Source: Paenibacillus periandrae
GTDB taxonomy: Bacteria; Bacillota; Bacilli; Paenibacillales; NBRC-103111
NCBI RefSeq assembly: GCF_022458865.1
Contig: NZ_JAJNMU010000021.1
Span: 1 to 64,000, forward strand
Reading direction: 5' to 3'
Length of the DNA: 64,000 nucleotides
Shown here: positions 17,732 to 27,446 of the stretch, piece after piece
How the letters are laid out: each line of letters starts with the position of its first letter
How positions within the stretch are numbered: the first letter of the stretch is position 1
Program-made: the position numbers and the translations under genes
The notes under the pieces: model-generated
Seen by the model: the letters and a program-made list of their open reading frames with translations, nothing else
Database searches by the model: none
Told to the model about the DNA's origin: nothing

Positions 17732-18166
17732 ATGGTTAAGATATTTCTTGGAAGTGCGAATACACCAAGCGCACTTGACGATTTAAGAAAGATAGCAATG
17801 CTTATTGAAGAAGTAGAATTCGGTGTAATTCCATGAAATTCCCCAAGGGTATTTCCTCTTGGAAACCATATGAGTGAGAGCTTGGACAACATCTGCAAAC
17901 AAGTAGATGCCGCAATTCTTATATTCAGTGAAGATAACTACGTTTTGTTTGGCAATGAGTTCAGTTCGCATCCTAAACCTAATGTCCTTTATGAATATGG
18001 TCTATTTAAAGGTCATTTGGGTGCTGATCGAACGATCATTTGCAGAAGGGGCTCATTATCAATCCCGTCGGATCTAAGCGGAATAATCTACTGTAATTTG
18101 GACAAAGAATACAGGGCAGAAAGAGAACTGCTTGCGTGGTTAAGGCAACTGAGTCCTAAAAAGTAA
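17732..18166 (+). pseudogene. TIR-like nucleotide-binding (CAP12-type) protein with one in-frame TGA
   Basis: Reading one frame from ATG 17732 gives 144 residues of a TIR-like domain of the type in cyclic-nucleotide-activated effectors (PF10137-like): KIFLGSA at the start, VIPW(stop)NS, VDAAILIFSEDN, a PNVLYEYGLFKGHLG helix and SIPSDLSG. The only break is TGA at 17834-17836, where the family normally has Trp; one base changes TGG to TGA. A GGAGGG site lies 12 bases before the start. A later ATG (17870) would give a 98-residue fragment without the first strands. It ends 47 bases before jetA on the same strand. It may be inactivated, which would make sense for a toxic NAD-consuming effector. 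Confidence 0.75.
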
Positions 18167-18212
18167 AGAGAGAAGAACAGGTTGAATTTTTACAAAGAAT
18201 CAGGAGGCTATT

Positions 18213-19748
18213 GTGAGTAAAATCCCTAACTTGCAAACGTTGCGCGGCATCTCGGAATTAAAGTATGTAAACGCAGATAACGTTACACGCTATCGGGCAA
18301 TCATGCGCTATGTTTATCAGCAGTATCAAAAATTGAACTATTGGCTTAAGCCAGAACAGATTTATGAAGGGCTGATGGAATGGAACGTACAAAAAAATTA
18401 TACATTGGAGCAATGTCAAATTGATCTTGCGCAATTGGCGGATTGGGGGAATCTGACTCCACAGCATGATGGGGAACGTGCGGTAACCGTTGAAGAATAT
18501 CTTCGTAAAAAGTATCGTTACCTTCTCACTCCTTATTCCATTGAGATCGAACGAATGCTAGAGAGTCTAGAATCCATTCGTGGATATGGGGGTTCGTTGG
18601 AACCGACTCTTTTTGATACAATTGCAGATACCTTATTTAAAATCAGAGAGAATGCAGGTATTTATGAGCTTGGTAAAGCTTTGGAATATTGGAAGAAATT
18701 ATTTAACTCGTTTCAAACATTACATGAAGCATCTGTAGATTATATTGCAAGTCTTCAAACGGGCATGGCTGAGAATTTGATGGTCACAGATGCCTTTTTA
18801 TTATATAAGGACTCTATCACTCACTATTTACAAGATTTCATACAGGCACTACAAAGACGGTCTTATAAAATTGAAGGTAATTTAAATCAGATAACAGCAG
18901 GAGTTCGAGAATTGTTTTTAAATGCAGTAGCAGATGATGAATGGCGGATTCCTAAACTGGAGCAACTATTGCCAAAAGAGCAATACTTAGATGAACTTCA
19001 GGATAAATGGAGTAGTCTAAGCAGATGGTTTCTCGGTGATCAAAATTCCATTAGTGATTCTGTTTTACTGGAGCGAGCAACTAAAGAAGCCATCGTGAAG
19101 GTAGTACGGAGTGCGGTACGCATTCAGGACAAGAAACGTTCCAGTATCAGCAGGAAGAATGATCTTGATTATTTAGGAAAATGGTTTTATGAAACTCCAG
19201 ATATTGATACATCTCATAAATTGTCGGCATTTGTATTTGGCCTATTTCATGCCCGTCACCTGCAAGGTGAAGATTCGCGGGGGTCAGATAGTAAAGAAAT
19301 GTCAATGTGGCAAGAATCCGCAATTCCACGAACAATACGTTCACGAAGCAGAAAAAGAAATGAACGGCAGGATACGGTGGCAGCCATTAACAATAGCGCA
19401 TTAAAAGAACAATTCAGGAAAGCATTTTTGATTAAACAAAAGCAAGAATTAAAATTTTTGATTCAAATGGTTGATGTTGGAGAAATTTGCATCTCGGAAT
19501 TGGAACCTATAAAGGAAATAACCAGGCTGCAATTGTTAGGTTGGATTAGTCGTTGTAACGCTTCTGCTAACTATTCTTTTCAAACCTCAGAAGGTATTAA
19601 AATCGAATTGGTGCATCCTCCTAACAAGGAACGTGCTCTATTGCTTTGTGAAGATGGCAAACTAGAACTTTTGAATTACCGTTGCAAATTTATGGTCATT
19701 AATCATAAAGCTTGGAGTCAGCAGGTTGCTTGGTTTTATGAGCTTTAA
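18213..19748 (+). CDS. jetA: Wadjet type II JetA (TIGR02677/DUF2397)
   Basis: This 511-residue soluble protein opens like the TIGR02677 family (ELKYVNADNVTRYRAIMRYVY) and is largely alpha-helical. In Wadjet systems JetA is the kleisin that bridges the SMC-like JetC dimer and helps build the DNA loop-extruding complex that restricts plasmids. The start is GTG at 18213 after a perfect AGGAGG. Six bases separate its stop from the next coding frame, and the four genes jetA-jetB-jetC-jetD run together with short gaps. The size matches the family (about 500). No frame damage is visible. Confidence 0.9.
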   Translation: MSKIPNLQTLRGISELKYVNADNVTRYRAIMRYVYQQYQKLNYWLKPEQIYEGLMEWNVQKNYTLEQCQIDLAQLADWGNLTPQHDGERAVTVEEYLRKKYRYLLTPYSIEIERMLESLESIRGYGGSLEPTLFDTIADTLFKIRENAGIYELGKALEYWKKLFNSFQTLHEASVDYIASLQTGMAENLMVTDAFLLYKDSITHYLQDFIQALQRRSYKIEGNLNQITAGVRELFLNAVADDEWRIPKLEQLLPKEQYLDELQDKWSSLSRWFLGDQNSISDSVLLERATKEAIVKVVRSAVRIQDKKRSSISRKNDLDYLGKWFYETPDIDTSHKLSAFVFGLFHARHLQGEDSRGSDSKEMSMWQESAIPRTIRSRSRKRNERQDTVAAINNSALKEQFRKAFLIKQKQELKFLIQMVDVGEICISELEPIKEITRLQLLGWISRCNASANYSFQTSEGIKIELVHPPNKERALLLCEDGKLELLNYRCKFMVINHKAWSQQVAWFYEL

Positions 19749-19769
19749 AAAGAGGTGGAGGATATGCGC

Positions 19770-20996
19770 ATGGTGAAGATAAAAGTCGGTAAGCTGAGTG
19801 CCAGAAGATATCGAATGTATCGTTCAGATCGTAATGAGATTGAGGAAAAAAAACAAATCTGTATGAATGCCCTCTTGAATCGTCCATGGATTGATAAGAA
19901 GAAGAATGCTGAAATCTATTACTGGATTAAAGATCAATATTTTGAAATAAAAGATTGGTTCATGCATTATGGGGGCTATTCCATCATTATGAACAGAAAT
20001 TTTATTAAACTGGATAAAGTTCCGGCTATCGCGTTCCCTTGGATGGGATTTCAGGAGTTTCGTGAACCATTAGATTACGCTTTATTCACCTATAGTCTGT
20101 GGTATTTGGAGAACAAAACCGAGGGTGAACAATTTTTGCTGACCCAGTTAGTGATTGAGATCAGGCGATACATGGTCGAACAAGGGATGGATGTGGACTG
20201 GGGAAATTATTACCACCGCTTGTCCATGGCCAGAGCGTTGAAAAAATTGAAAAGTTTGAATATCGTTCAAGCGGTAGATGGAGAAGAAGCGAACTGGGCT
20301 TTGAATTATGAACATTATGATGTGTTGTATGAATGTACTTTATATTCACGTTACATCTTAAGAAGTTTCCCGGCAGAGCTATCCAGTTATACAAATATGG
20401 ATGAATTGAAAGACACAATGAATTATGGGAGGGATCCCGAGGAAATAGAAATGAAGAAGAGGCATGATCTTTACCGTCGTTTTTTGTTGGAACCTATATT
20501 GCTTAATCATCAGTGGCATGGAGACTTGTCATACCTTCAACATGAAGCTGATTTCTTGATTAATAATTTGAAAACAATGTTTGGTTGGGAAGGGAGCCGC
20601 TACAGAGAGGGAATTCTTTTGTTTGAAACCAACACTACGTCAGAATCAGAAACATTTCCAACACAGTTTGCTTTATCAGACTTGGGAATGCTTTTATGCG
20701 GAGAAGTTCGCAGTATGGGGATAAACTCTGAACTAAGTATGAAGGCTGAGTTGAATGGATGCTTACGTTTAACCAAAAATGAAATTGAACGTGTACTCAT
20801 TCATTTAAAAGCACAGTTTGGAGAGTTCTGGACTAACGAGCACAAAAAGATGAAATCGGCGGTATTGGCTGAACAAATATGCAATCATTTGAGTGAATGG
20901 GGATTCGGGCACTGGGAAGATCATATGTTTTTTGTATTAAATGGCGCTGGAGGAAGATGGGAAGTTCAATATGGATTAATAGAGCAGGCTGATTAG
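19770..20996 (+). CDS. jetB: Wadjet type II JetB (TIGR02678/DUF2398)
   Basis: This protein of about 408 residues matches the TIGR02678 pattern: a cluster MNALLNRPWIDKKKNAEIYY near residue 30, then DWFMHYGGYSIIMNRNFIKL. JetB is the KITE-type winged-helix partner of the kleisin JetA. Several starts are possible (GTG 19755, ATG 19764, ATG 19770); 19770 is chosen because GGTGGAGG ends eight bases before it. It lies between jetA and jetC, 11 bases before jetC. Confidence 0.88.
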   Translation: MVKIKVGKLSARRYRMYRSDRNEIEEKKQICMNALLNRPWIDKKKNAEIYYWIKDQYFEIKDWFMHYGGYSIIMNRNFIKLDKVPAIAFPWMGFQEFREPLDYALFTYSLWYLENKTEGEQFLLTQLVIEIRRYMVEQGMDVDWGNYYHRLSMARALKKLKSLNIVQAVDGEEANWALNYEHYDVLYECTLYSRYILRSFPAELSSYTNMDELKDTMNYGRDPEEIEMKKRHDLYRRFLLEPILLNHQWHGDLSYLQHEADFLINNLKTMFGWEGSRYREGILLFETNTTSESETFPTQFALSDLGMLLCGEVRSMGINSELSMKAELNGCLRLTKNEIERVLIHLKAQFGEFWTNEHKKMKSAVLAEQICNHLSEWGFGHWEDHMFFVLNGAGGRWEVQYGLIEQAD

Positions 20997-21007
20997 GAGG
21001 ACTTGAG

Positions 21008-24000
21008 GTGGAGCGTTGGCAAATGAACAGGGCTGGAATTCTGAATTTTTGGTACTACGATGAAGAAGAATTTCTTTTTGAACAGGGCAGATTAATCTTA
21101 CGTGGAACCAATGGATCTGGCAAATCAGTCACCATGCAGAGTTTTATTCCGCTTGTGCTGGATGGGGATAAGAGACCGGAACGTCTGGATCCATTTGGGT
21201 CGCGTGACCGACGTCTGGAGTATTATCTGTTAGGTGATACTAATCAGGGCCATACGGATAGAACGGGCTATCTTTGGCTTGAGTTTTATCATCCTGTGAA
21301 GATGTTGTTTAAGACGATTGGTATTGGCATTAGGGCTCGTCGTGGTGTGCCACAGCTTGGTTTTTGGGGATTTCTGCTCGAAGATAACCGAAGAATAGGC
21401 GAAGACTTTTATTTGTATGATCGAAATCAGTGGCTGGAAGAAGGTAGAAAGGTTCCCCTCCATCGTAAAGCTTTAGAAGAAAAAATAAATTCCGGTGGGC
21501 AAGTTGTTCAGGAGCAAAGTGCATATCGGGAAATGGTGAACAAGGCATTATTCGGATTTAGAGAAACGGAGTCCTATAAAGATTTATTAAAGCTGCTGTT
21601 GGAGTTGCGAAGTCCCAAGTTGTCCAAAGATCTAAAGCCTTCGTCGATCTATGAAATCCTGAACAAATCACTTCCCCCTCTTATGGAAGAAGAATTAAGC
21701 TCTTTATCGGATGTTCTTGAAGATATGGATCAAATTACCGACCGGCTGGATGAACTTCAATTACATGTAAGGGAACTGTCTAATCTTGAACAAAGTTATA
21801 ACAGCTACAATCAGTTTCTATTAAAACAAGCATCCAATAATGCAGTTCAAAAGTGTGAAGCCTACAAAAAAAGCTTGAGTCAATTAAAACAAGTGGAAAA
21901 GCAATTAAAAGAAATAGAAGAGAAGAAAAATAAAATTGTTCAAAAATTAATTGATTGTGAACAACGTCTTGGAGTTGTGGAAGTAGACTTAGAAGTTTTA
22001 ACCCAGGGTGAGGCCATGGGAAAACAAAGAGAACTGGAACTCAAGGAAGAACAATTACGGGACATTCATAAGCACCTTCAGACTCTTAGAGAGAGAATTG
22101 CTTCCGGTCAATCTAAATTGGAACAACTAAAGCAAGAGATTTCAAGATCAGCCGAATCGTTAAGCCAAATTGTAAAAGAACAAAATGAAACGATTGACGA
22201 GTTGGAAGACATGGCGCGTATGATCGAGTTTAATGGGCATGATGTTTATCATGGCATTTGGAGTCGTGGTATTCCTGAAGAAAATCAATGGTATAAAAAA
22301 TGGATGCAAGATCTGGATACTCATAAGAAGCAGCTAATCGCCACTCAACAGACTGCAAGAGAAGAAGGGGAGTCAGAAAGAGCGGCGAAAGAAATGGAAA
22401 TACAGCTTGGAGAAGTCCTTCAACAACGGCATCAAACTGAAGAAGAGCAGAACATACAAGAGTATAAACTGGAAACAATTAAAGAAAATATGAGAGATGA
22501 GTTAGTTCCCTGGTATCAGAGACTGCAGTACTTGCCTGCGCAAGGAGAGCAACTGAGAGAAAGTTTGCGCGCTCTAACTCTACTAAATATTAATAATCGC
22601 CAGTATGAACCTGTACGGAGGCCAATTGTCCAAGCCTATGAGCGGCAAAAAGAATCATATATGCAGCAAAAGGCCTACTTGAAGCAAAAAAGAGTTACTA
22701 TTCAAAATGAGCAACTCAAATTGGAACAGGAACTGGATGAATGGAAGATCGCCAAGGAACCTGAACCTAGAAGAACCGAAAGTAGAAACTTTGCTCGGAA
22801 AGAAAGAAGACCTGGCCTAGGGGCACCATTGTATAAAGTATGTGAATTTAGTGAAACTTTGACCGAAAGTCAACAAGCACAACTGGAAGAAACATTAGAT
22901 CAGGCAGGACTGTTGGATGCGTGGATTCTGCCTGGGGGGCAGGTAGGTATATTCGAACAGCAGAACAATGAAGAAGAAGTCTGGATTCAAATTCAACCTT
23001 TGCATCTAGATAAGGCTAAAACACTGAGCACGGTTCTGCATGCCACTCCTACAGAAAAAAGCGGCTTATCAGTAGAAGATATCAATTATGCGTTAAATGC
23101 TATAGGTTGGAAGGATCAAAACGATCCATTTAGAAGCTATAGTGAAGCACCAGGAACGTTAATCACAGAGTCAGGACGATTTAATATCGGTCCGTTATCC
23201 GGAAAGAACAATTCCAAACTACGTTCTGAATTTATCGGAGAGGCGAATCGTTTACGCACAAAACAATTGGAAATGACCAAGCTGGAGGAAAAAATACACA
23301 ATTTAAATAGAGAGTTGGAGGACGTTGATCATCAAATTCATATGTTAACTATCAATCAACAAAATATGGATATTGAAATAAATACTTTCCCTCAGGATAT
23401 TGAACTGCAGAATCAGCTTGAAGTGGTATTAAAAACGACAATTCGTATGGAACATTTAATGGAACATGAGCAAAAAGTAGAGGAACGCTACAAGATAAAG
23501 GTATTCGACTGGAGGACTTTGCAAGTAAAATTAATGGAACAAACAGCGGATTGGTCCCGATTAAAAAACGAGTCACAGATTAACCAAGCAATAGAACTTT
23601 GTTCCCTCTATCAAGGATGTATCTCCGATTTGTACTCTCAGTGGGGACAGTATCGAAGTACGTTACAGATCAAGGTGAACCACGAAGAGCAGCACATCAG
23701 CTTACTCATCTCAGTGGAAGATGATCAATCAGAATTAGAGGATAAGATTATTCAACAAGTGAGACTGACAGCTCAGGTCAAGGTGCTTAGTGAAATCGTT
23801 AAAGATATGGGAATTGAGGACATTCACAGACGAATCACAGAATGTAAACAGAAAAAAGATTTGTTAGGCAAAGAAATTCCCCGATTGCGTGAGCTTAAAG
23901 AAGAGCAAAATATTCAACTTGGTAAAGCAGAAGGAAACCTCGAAAATTGTCATGAAAAGTTGATTGAAAGCCAAAACCTGCTTAATAATACGCTTGAACA

Positions 24001-25120
24001 ATGGAAAGAGGAAATACGTTTGGGCTTACTGCCTATTTCGAGAAGATTTATTGAATCAATTACAAAGGAAATTCCTTTAGAAGATATAGTGATTTATTGT
24101 GAACAAGTTGTAAAAGAGTATGTCAACTTGTTCTCTAATGTTACTCAAGAGCGGATGGTTAATGATTTGACAAGAGAGTTTCATAAATCAAAAGCAAATC
24201 TGCAGGAGTATGCAATTGACTTGGATTATGGAGAGTCTGACTCCAGCCGAATTACTATTCTCTCAAAAAGGGATCGCCTCCACCCGATTTCTCCAACCAT
24301 ATTATTAAATGAATTAACTCAACAAATGGAAGAGCAAAAAATTCTGCTAACAGTTAAAGACCGAGAACTTTATGAGGAAATCATCATTGGAAGTGTAGGC
24401 AAAGCAATTCGTAAACGAATCCACCGTGCAAAGGCTTGGGTTGAAAGAATGGCTGAATTAATGAAGCAGAGAAATACATCGAGTGGTTTAAAGCTTTCAT
24501 TAAAGTGGCTTCCTTTAGAACGCAATAACGAAGATGAGCTGGATACAGAAAAATTGGTCAGTCTATTGATGCTAGATCAACATCGTATGGATGATGAACA
24601 GATACAACAGGTCATAAATCATTTTCGGACGAGGATCTTACAAGCAAAGCAAGATTCCCAAAGAGAGGATGGATTGCTACGTAACTATATATACTCACAG
24701 TTGGATTATCGTTCCTGGTTCGAGTTTAGATTGGAACATATTAAAGGGGACAGAACTAATTATACGGAACTAACGGACCAGAAGTTTAATGTTTTAAGTG
24801 GTGGTGAGAAGGCCATGGCGATGTATATCCCTTTATTTGCAGCTGTGTACTCTAGGTATAGTGAGGCTAACTTGGATGCGCCCAAAATAATCTCGTTAGA
24901 TGAAGCATTTGCGGGTGTGGACGATGCTAATATTCGTGACATGTTTCATTTGCTGACTGATATGGGCTTCGATTATATAATGACATCACAAGTGTTATGG
25001 GGCTGTTACGATACCGTGCCAAGTCTGGCCATCTATGAGATCTATAGGCCTAAAGATACAGAGTTTGTTACCTTATTCCACTATCGTTGGGATGGAGAAA
25101 GTAAAGTATTAATCGATTAG
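21008..25120 (+). CDS. jetC: Wadjet type II JetC, SMC-like ATPase (TIGR02680)
   Basis: This 1370-residue SMC/MukB-like ATPase has Walker A GTNGSGKS at residues 33-40, long heptad-rich coiled coils on both sides of a central hinge-like region (about 590-760), the ABC signature LSGGEK near 1263-1268, and Walker B ISLDEAFAGVD with Asp1298-Glu1299. In Wadjet, JetC dimers with JetA and JetB extrude DNA loops and present small circles to JetD for cleavage. The GTG start has AGGAGG seven bases upstream. The length fits TIGR02680 (about 1350). All ATPase residues are intact. Confidence 0.93.
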   Translation: MERWQMNRAGILNFWYYDEEEFLFEQGRLILRGTNGSGKSVTMQSFIPLVLDGDKRPERLDPFGSRDRRLEYYLLGDTNQGHTDRTGYLWLEFYHPVKMLFKTIGIGIRARRGVPQLGFWGFLLEDNRRIGEDFYLYDRNQWLEEGRKVPLHRKALEEKINSGGQVVQEQSAYREMVNKALFGFRETESYKDLLKLLLELRSPKLSKDLKPSSIYEILNKSLPPLMEEELSSLSDVLEDMDQITDRLDELQLHVRELSNLEQSYNSYNQFLLKQASNNAVQKCEAYKKSLSQLKQVEKQLKEIEEKKNKIVQKLIDCEQRLGVVEVDLEVLTQGEAMGKQRELELKEEQLRDIHKHLQTLRERIASGQSKLEQLKQEISRSAESLSQIVKEQNETIDELEDMARMIEFNGHDVYHGIWSRGIPEENQWYKKWMQDLDTHKKQLIATQQTAREEGESERAAKEMEIQLGEVLQQRHQTEEEQNIQEYKLETIKENMRDELVPWYQRLQYLPAQGEQLRESLRALTLLNINNRQYEPVRRPIVQAYERQKESYMQQKAYLKQKRVTIQNEQLKLEQELDEWKIAKEPEPRRTESRNFARKERRPGLGAPLYKVCEFSETLTESQQAQLEETLDQAGLLDAWILPGGQVGIFEQQNNEEEVWIQIQPLHLDKAKTLSTVLHATPTEKSGLSVEDINYALNAIGWKDQNDPFRSYSEAPGTLITESGRFNIGPLSGKNNSKLRSEFIGEANRLRTKQLEMTKLEEKIHNLNRELEDVDHQIHMLTINQQNMDIEINTFPQDIELQNQLEVVLKTTIRMEHLMEHEQKVEERYKIKVFDWRTLQVKLMEQTADWSRLKNESQINQAIELCSLYQGCISDLYSQWGQYRSTLQIKVNHEEQHISLLISVEDDQSELEDKIIQQVRLTAQVKVLSEIVKDMGIEDIHRRITECKQKKDLLGKEIPRLRELKEEQNIQLGKAEGNLENCHEKLIESQNLLNNTLEQWKEEIRLGLLPISRRFIESITKEIPLEDIVIYCEQVVKEYVNLFSNVTQERMVNDLTREFHKSKANLQEYAIDLDYGESDSSRITILSKRDRLHPISPTILLNELTQQMEEQKILLTVKDRELYEEIIIGSVGKAIRKRIHRAKAWVERMAELMKQRNTSSGLKLSLKWLPLERNNEDELDTEKLVSLLMLDQHRMDDEQIQQVINHFRTRILQAKQDSQREDGLLRNYIYSQLDYRSWFEFRLEHIKGDRTNYTELTDQKFNVLSGGEKAMAMYIPLFAAVYSRYSEANLDAPKIISLDEAFAGVDDANIRDMFHLLTDMGFDYIMTSQVLWGCYDTVPSLAIYEIYRPKDTEFVTLFHYRWDGESKVLID

Positions 25121-25129
25121 AGGTGAGCT

Positions 25130-26548
25130 ATGGAACTATTGAATCGTAAAACAGCCAAGCATTATTATTCAGATCCTTTACTTGAAAACTTGTTGAATGC
25201 AGTGTTTAAAAAATACAAGGGACAGAACGGTGTAAGAGGGAATGCTCGTTTTATAGTTCAAACGCAGGTAGAAGCCGAAAGATTACAAGATTATTTTGGA
25301 GAACGTGTAAAGCAATTCATTATTGTAGGAGCAGAAATTGAAGTGCACTTGACAATTTTTGCTGAAGAATTAAAGCAGGGATATAACTTAACAATTACTG
25401 AACTTTATGAACTTTTGCATAGCAAGCAATTGCTCACAAAACGTGAAGAAAAAGACTTGAAATTATCAGCTTGGACCAAACTCTTTGTTAAAGTTGAGCA
25501 AGACTTTATTAATAAATTCAATGTTTCTAAAACGGATTTTGACGAATTTGTTCTGAAGACGTTTAACTGGTTTCAAAGATTGAAGAACGCAGAATCCAAG
25601 GGTTATATGGTGCTAAAAAACGTTTTTGATCAAGATAAGGGTACGAATGCTTACTGGGATCTGTTAACTTGCTTAAGCGCCTTATGGCAACTATTAATGA
25701 GAAAAGAGGAGATGTTTGAAGATAGAGGTATCTCTGCTGGAAAAATCAGATTGCCTATCTTTGCAGACGCTGTTACGAAGGACCCACATGCCTTTGATAA
25801 AAAAAGGTCAGTAGGAAGATTATTGTGGCACGCTCTTTATGACATAGATATCCAGAGGATAAAGATGAATGGAGACGAGAAAAACGATATAACAGTCATC
25901 CCAGACTATTTATTTGAGCGTCAAATTTATAGGAACTTTGATGTTTGGGACGATGATCTTAGTTCTATTTCTCATGTTTTTGTACCCAATCTAATAAAGG
26001 GTAATTCTCCTCGCACGTTAAATTTGCGGGAGATTGAGGAAATTGAACAGTTTCCAAAATACTCATTATTATATATTATTGAGAATCCTGCTATTATTTC
26101 TCAACTAGCAGATGAAACCATTCACTTTCTTAATACAAATGGGCTTTCTTTAGAGCAGCTTCCGTTAGATTTTCCAATCCTTCTTTGCACCATTGGGCAA
26201 TCCAGAACTGCTTCGAGAGTTTTTATAGAGAAATGCCTTGCTTCAAATCGGGATTGCGTGATTTACTACTCTGGCGATCTTGATGTTCCAGGAATACAGA
26301 TGTTACATGGTATGAAGAAACAGTTTGTAGCACAATTTTATGCATGGCGGATGGATACTTTTATATACCATAAGTATGTTACTCCAAACAGCAAAAAATT
26401 TTCTGATCAGGATTTGAAACTCCTTAAAGAAGCAGAAGGTGGCTTGAAAAAAGAGATGGTACAATTTGGAGCCAAAGTTTATCAGGAAGCGTTTATTAAA
26501 GAGTTGAAGATGGATTGGATCAAGGCAATACGTGAGGTGATTGATTAG
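25130..26548 (+). CDS. jetD: Wadjet type II JetD, Toprim nuclease (DUF3323/DUF2399)
   Basis: This 472-residue protein has an N-terminal DUF3323-like region (LLNAVFKKYKGQNGVRGNAR) and a C-terminal DUF2399 Toprim domain with Glu318 (IIENPA) and the Asp383-x-Asp385 pair (GDLDVPG) that bind the catalytic metal. JetD is the topoisomerase VI-like nuclease that cuts plasmid DNA once the JetABC motor stalls. It starts nine bases after the jetC stop with an AGGTG site. All three acidic residues are present, so the system looks active. Confidence 0.9.
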   Translation: MELLNRKTAKHYYSDPLLENLLNAVFKKYKGQNGVRGNARFIVQTQVEAERLQDYFGERVKQFIIVGAEIEVHLTIFAEELKQGYNLTITELYELLHSKQLLTKREEKDLKLSAWTKLFVKVEQDFINKFNVSKTDFDEFVLKTFNWFQRLKNAESKGYMVLKNVFDQDKGTNAYWDLLTCLSALWQLLMRKEEMFEDRGISAGKIRLPIFADAVTKDPHAFDKKRSVGRLLWHALYDIDIQRIKMNGDEKNDITVIPDYLFERQIYRNFDVWDDDLSSISHVFVPNLIKGNSPRTLNLREIEEIEQFPKYSLLYIIENPAIISQLADETIHFLNTNGLSLEQLPLDFPILLCTIGQSRTASRVFIEKCLASNRDCVIYYSGDLDVPGIQMLHGMKKQFVAQFYAWRMDTFIYHKYVTPNSKKFSDQDLKLLKEAEGGLKKEMVQFGAKVYQEAFIKELKMDWIKAIREVID

Positions 26549-26613
26549 AAGATTTATTCTATCGTGCTTTGTGAGAAATGTTACAAAAAGGGATAAATAA
26601 GCATATATTACAA

Positions 26614-26757
26614 CTATTCCTATACCCAATGGTTTTATCGCTGGAAATCGCCATATTTGCTTCAACAACCTACGATTCCGTGAATTGGTTCCCGTGGAGT
26701 GAGAAGCATTTGATACAGCGAGATGAGAAAATAAGCTCATTTCTTATCTATTGGGTA
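26614..26757 (+). pseudogene. Decayed 5' fragment of yyaL (displaced gene start)
   Basis: These bases align to 29852-29998, the start of the intact yyaL gene, with many mismatches and small indels but long identical runs such as GGTTCCCGTGGAGTGA and TATCTATTGG. In protein terms it keeps SVNWFPWSE where yyaL has PVKWFPWSD. The fragment stops abruptly before the CxxC motif. It lies 66 bases after jetD. It marks one end of a 3.1-kb cassette whose other end is intact yyaL, so it probably records an insertion or partial duplication at this gene's 5' end. Confidence 0.8.
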
Positions 26758-26982
26758 GAGGTAACGTTTACTGACACATACCTACAGGTCCCAGATGTAC
26801 ATACAAAAGCAACTGATGACGATTTAAGAAATGAAGTTATATTGTTTAGGAGATGTTTCATATCGTAATACTTTCACCCTGTTCATTTAAAGTAGAAATA
26901 TGAGAACATACTAATAAAATTATGAGCTTTCTTAATTTGTATGTAATCGAAACAAAACTGAGAAAAGGTGGGCGAGGTAGAT
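26758..26982. other. AT-rich spacer between the yyaL fragment and the membrane cassette
   Basis: The frame continuing from the yyaL fragment stays open to 26868 (DVHTKATDDDLRNEVILFRR) but has no start of its own and I do not recognise it. The rest is AT-rich, with a possible promoter for the next genes. It contains the AAAAGGTGG and GAGG ribosome-site-like bases before ATG 26983. Confidence 0.4.
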
Positions 26983-27085
26983 ATGATAGATGAAGATGAT
27001 GTTACTAAAGAAGAATACTTGAAATCACTAAATATTGACCAAATCAATTTATCTTTACTACGAAAAAGTATAAAATCGATAGAAC

Positions 27086-27100
27086 CCTTTCCTTTCCTTT
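27086..27100 (+). repeat. (CCTTT)3 microsatellite that sets the reading frame
   Basis: Three perfect CCTTT units. With three the frame ends at TAA 27106; with two it continues as IEPFPLYLNDAFKF into the downstream frame. Confidence 0.8.
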
Positions 27101-27269
27101 GTATTTAAATGATGCTTTTAAATTTGTAGGTGAATCCATTGGGATAAAACAATTTGAAATATTTAGTAGAATGGATGATGCAAATACTTGGATAAAAAAA
27201 TGTAATTATTTATTTGAAGGTATTAATAGGAGCTTTTTAGTAGCTTCTGATTTTATTGATCAAAACGAA

Positions 27270-27303
27270 AAACTATTCGTTCCATTAAACTATTCGTTCC
27301 ATT
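27270..27303 (+). repeat. 17-bp perfect tandem duplication that breaks a frame
   Basis: AAACTATTCGTTCCATT occurs twice back to back. Losing one unit restores EKLFVPFHVTQEDRTAYYF in one frame. Confidence 0.9.
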
Positions 27304-27446
27304 CCATGTTACACAGGAAGATCGAACCGCTTACTATTTTGTAAAAATGGCATTTATCGTTTGTTTTCTTTATGGGATACTCTTGTTCACTTGTAATAGA
27401 AATTTTATCGGTCGCAAATTGTTTGTTTTATGAGAGGAGTATAATA

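Larger units (their letters stand above)
26983..27433 (+). pseudogene. Small membrane protein gene, broken twice by tandem-repeat expansion
   Basis: The frame from ATG 26983 fails at (CCTTT)3 (27086-27100). The next frame fails at a 17-bp tandem duplication (27270-27303). A third frame then runs to TGA 27431. Removing one CCTTT and one 17-bp unit leaves exactly 143 codons, a 142-residue protein with an acidic start (MIDEDDVTKEEY), a mixed alpha/beta middle and one membrane helix near its C-terminus (FIVCFLYGILLFTC). The stop abuts the ribosome site of the next gene. I do not recognise the family. The damage could be slippage-type phase variation or simple decay. Confidence 0.7.

Noticed and set aside
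17834..17836. TGA in the TIR-like gene read as Trp (alternative code or recoding)
   Set aside because: Many genes in the window end at TGA and no recoding hairpin was seen; a nonsense mutation is simpler.
18213..26548. The Jet operon as Wadjet type I or as a MukBEF/EptABCD-like condensin
   Set aside because: JetA and JetB match the TIGR02677/TIGR02678 pattern rather than DUF3375/DUF4194, and a Toprim JetD is present.
26579..26868. 96-codon open frame after jetD as a fifth Wadjet gene
   Set aside because: Its first part is a decayed yyaL fragment and it lacks a start and ribosome site.
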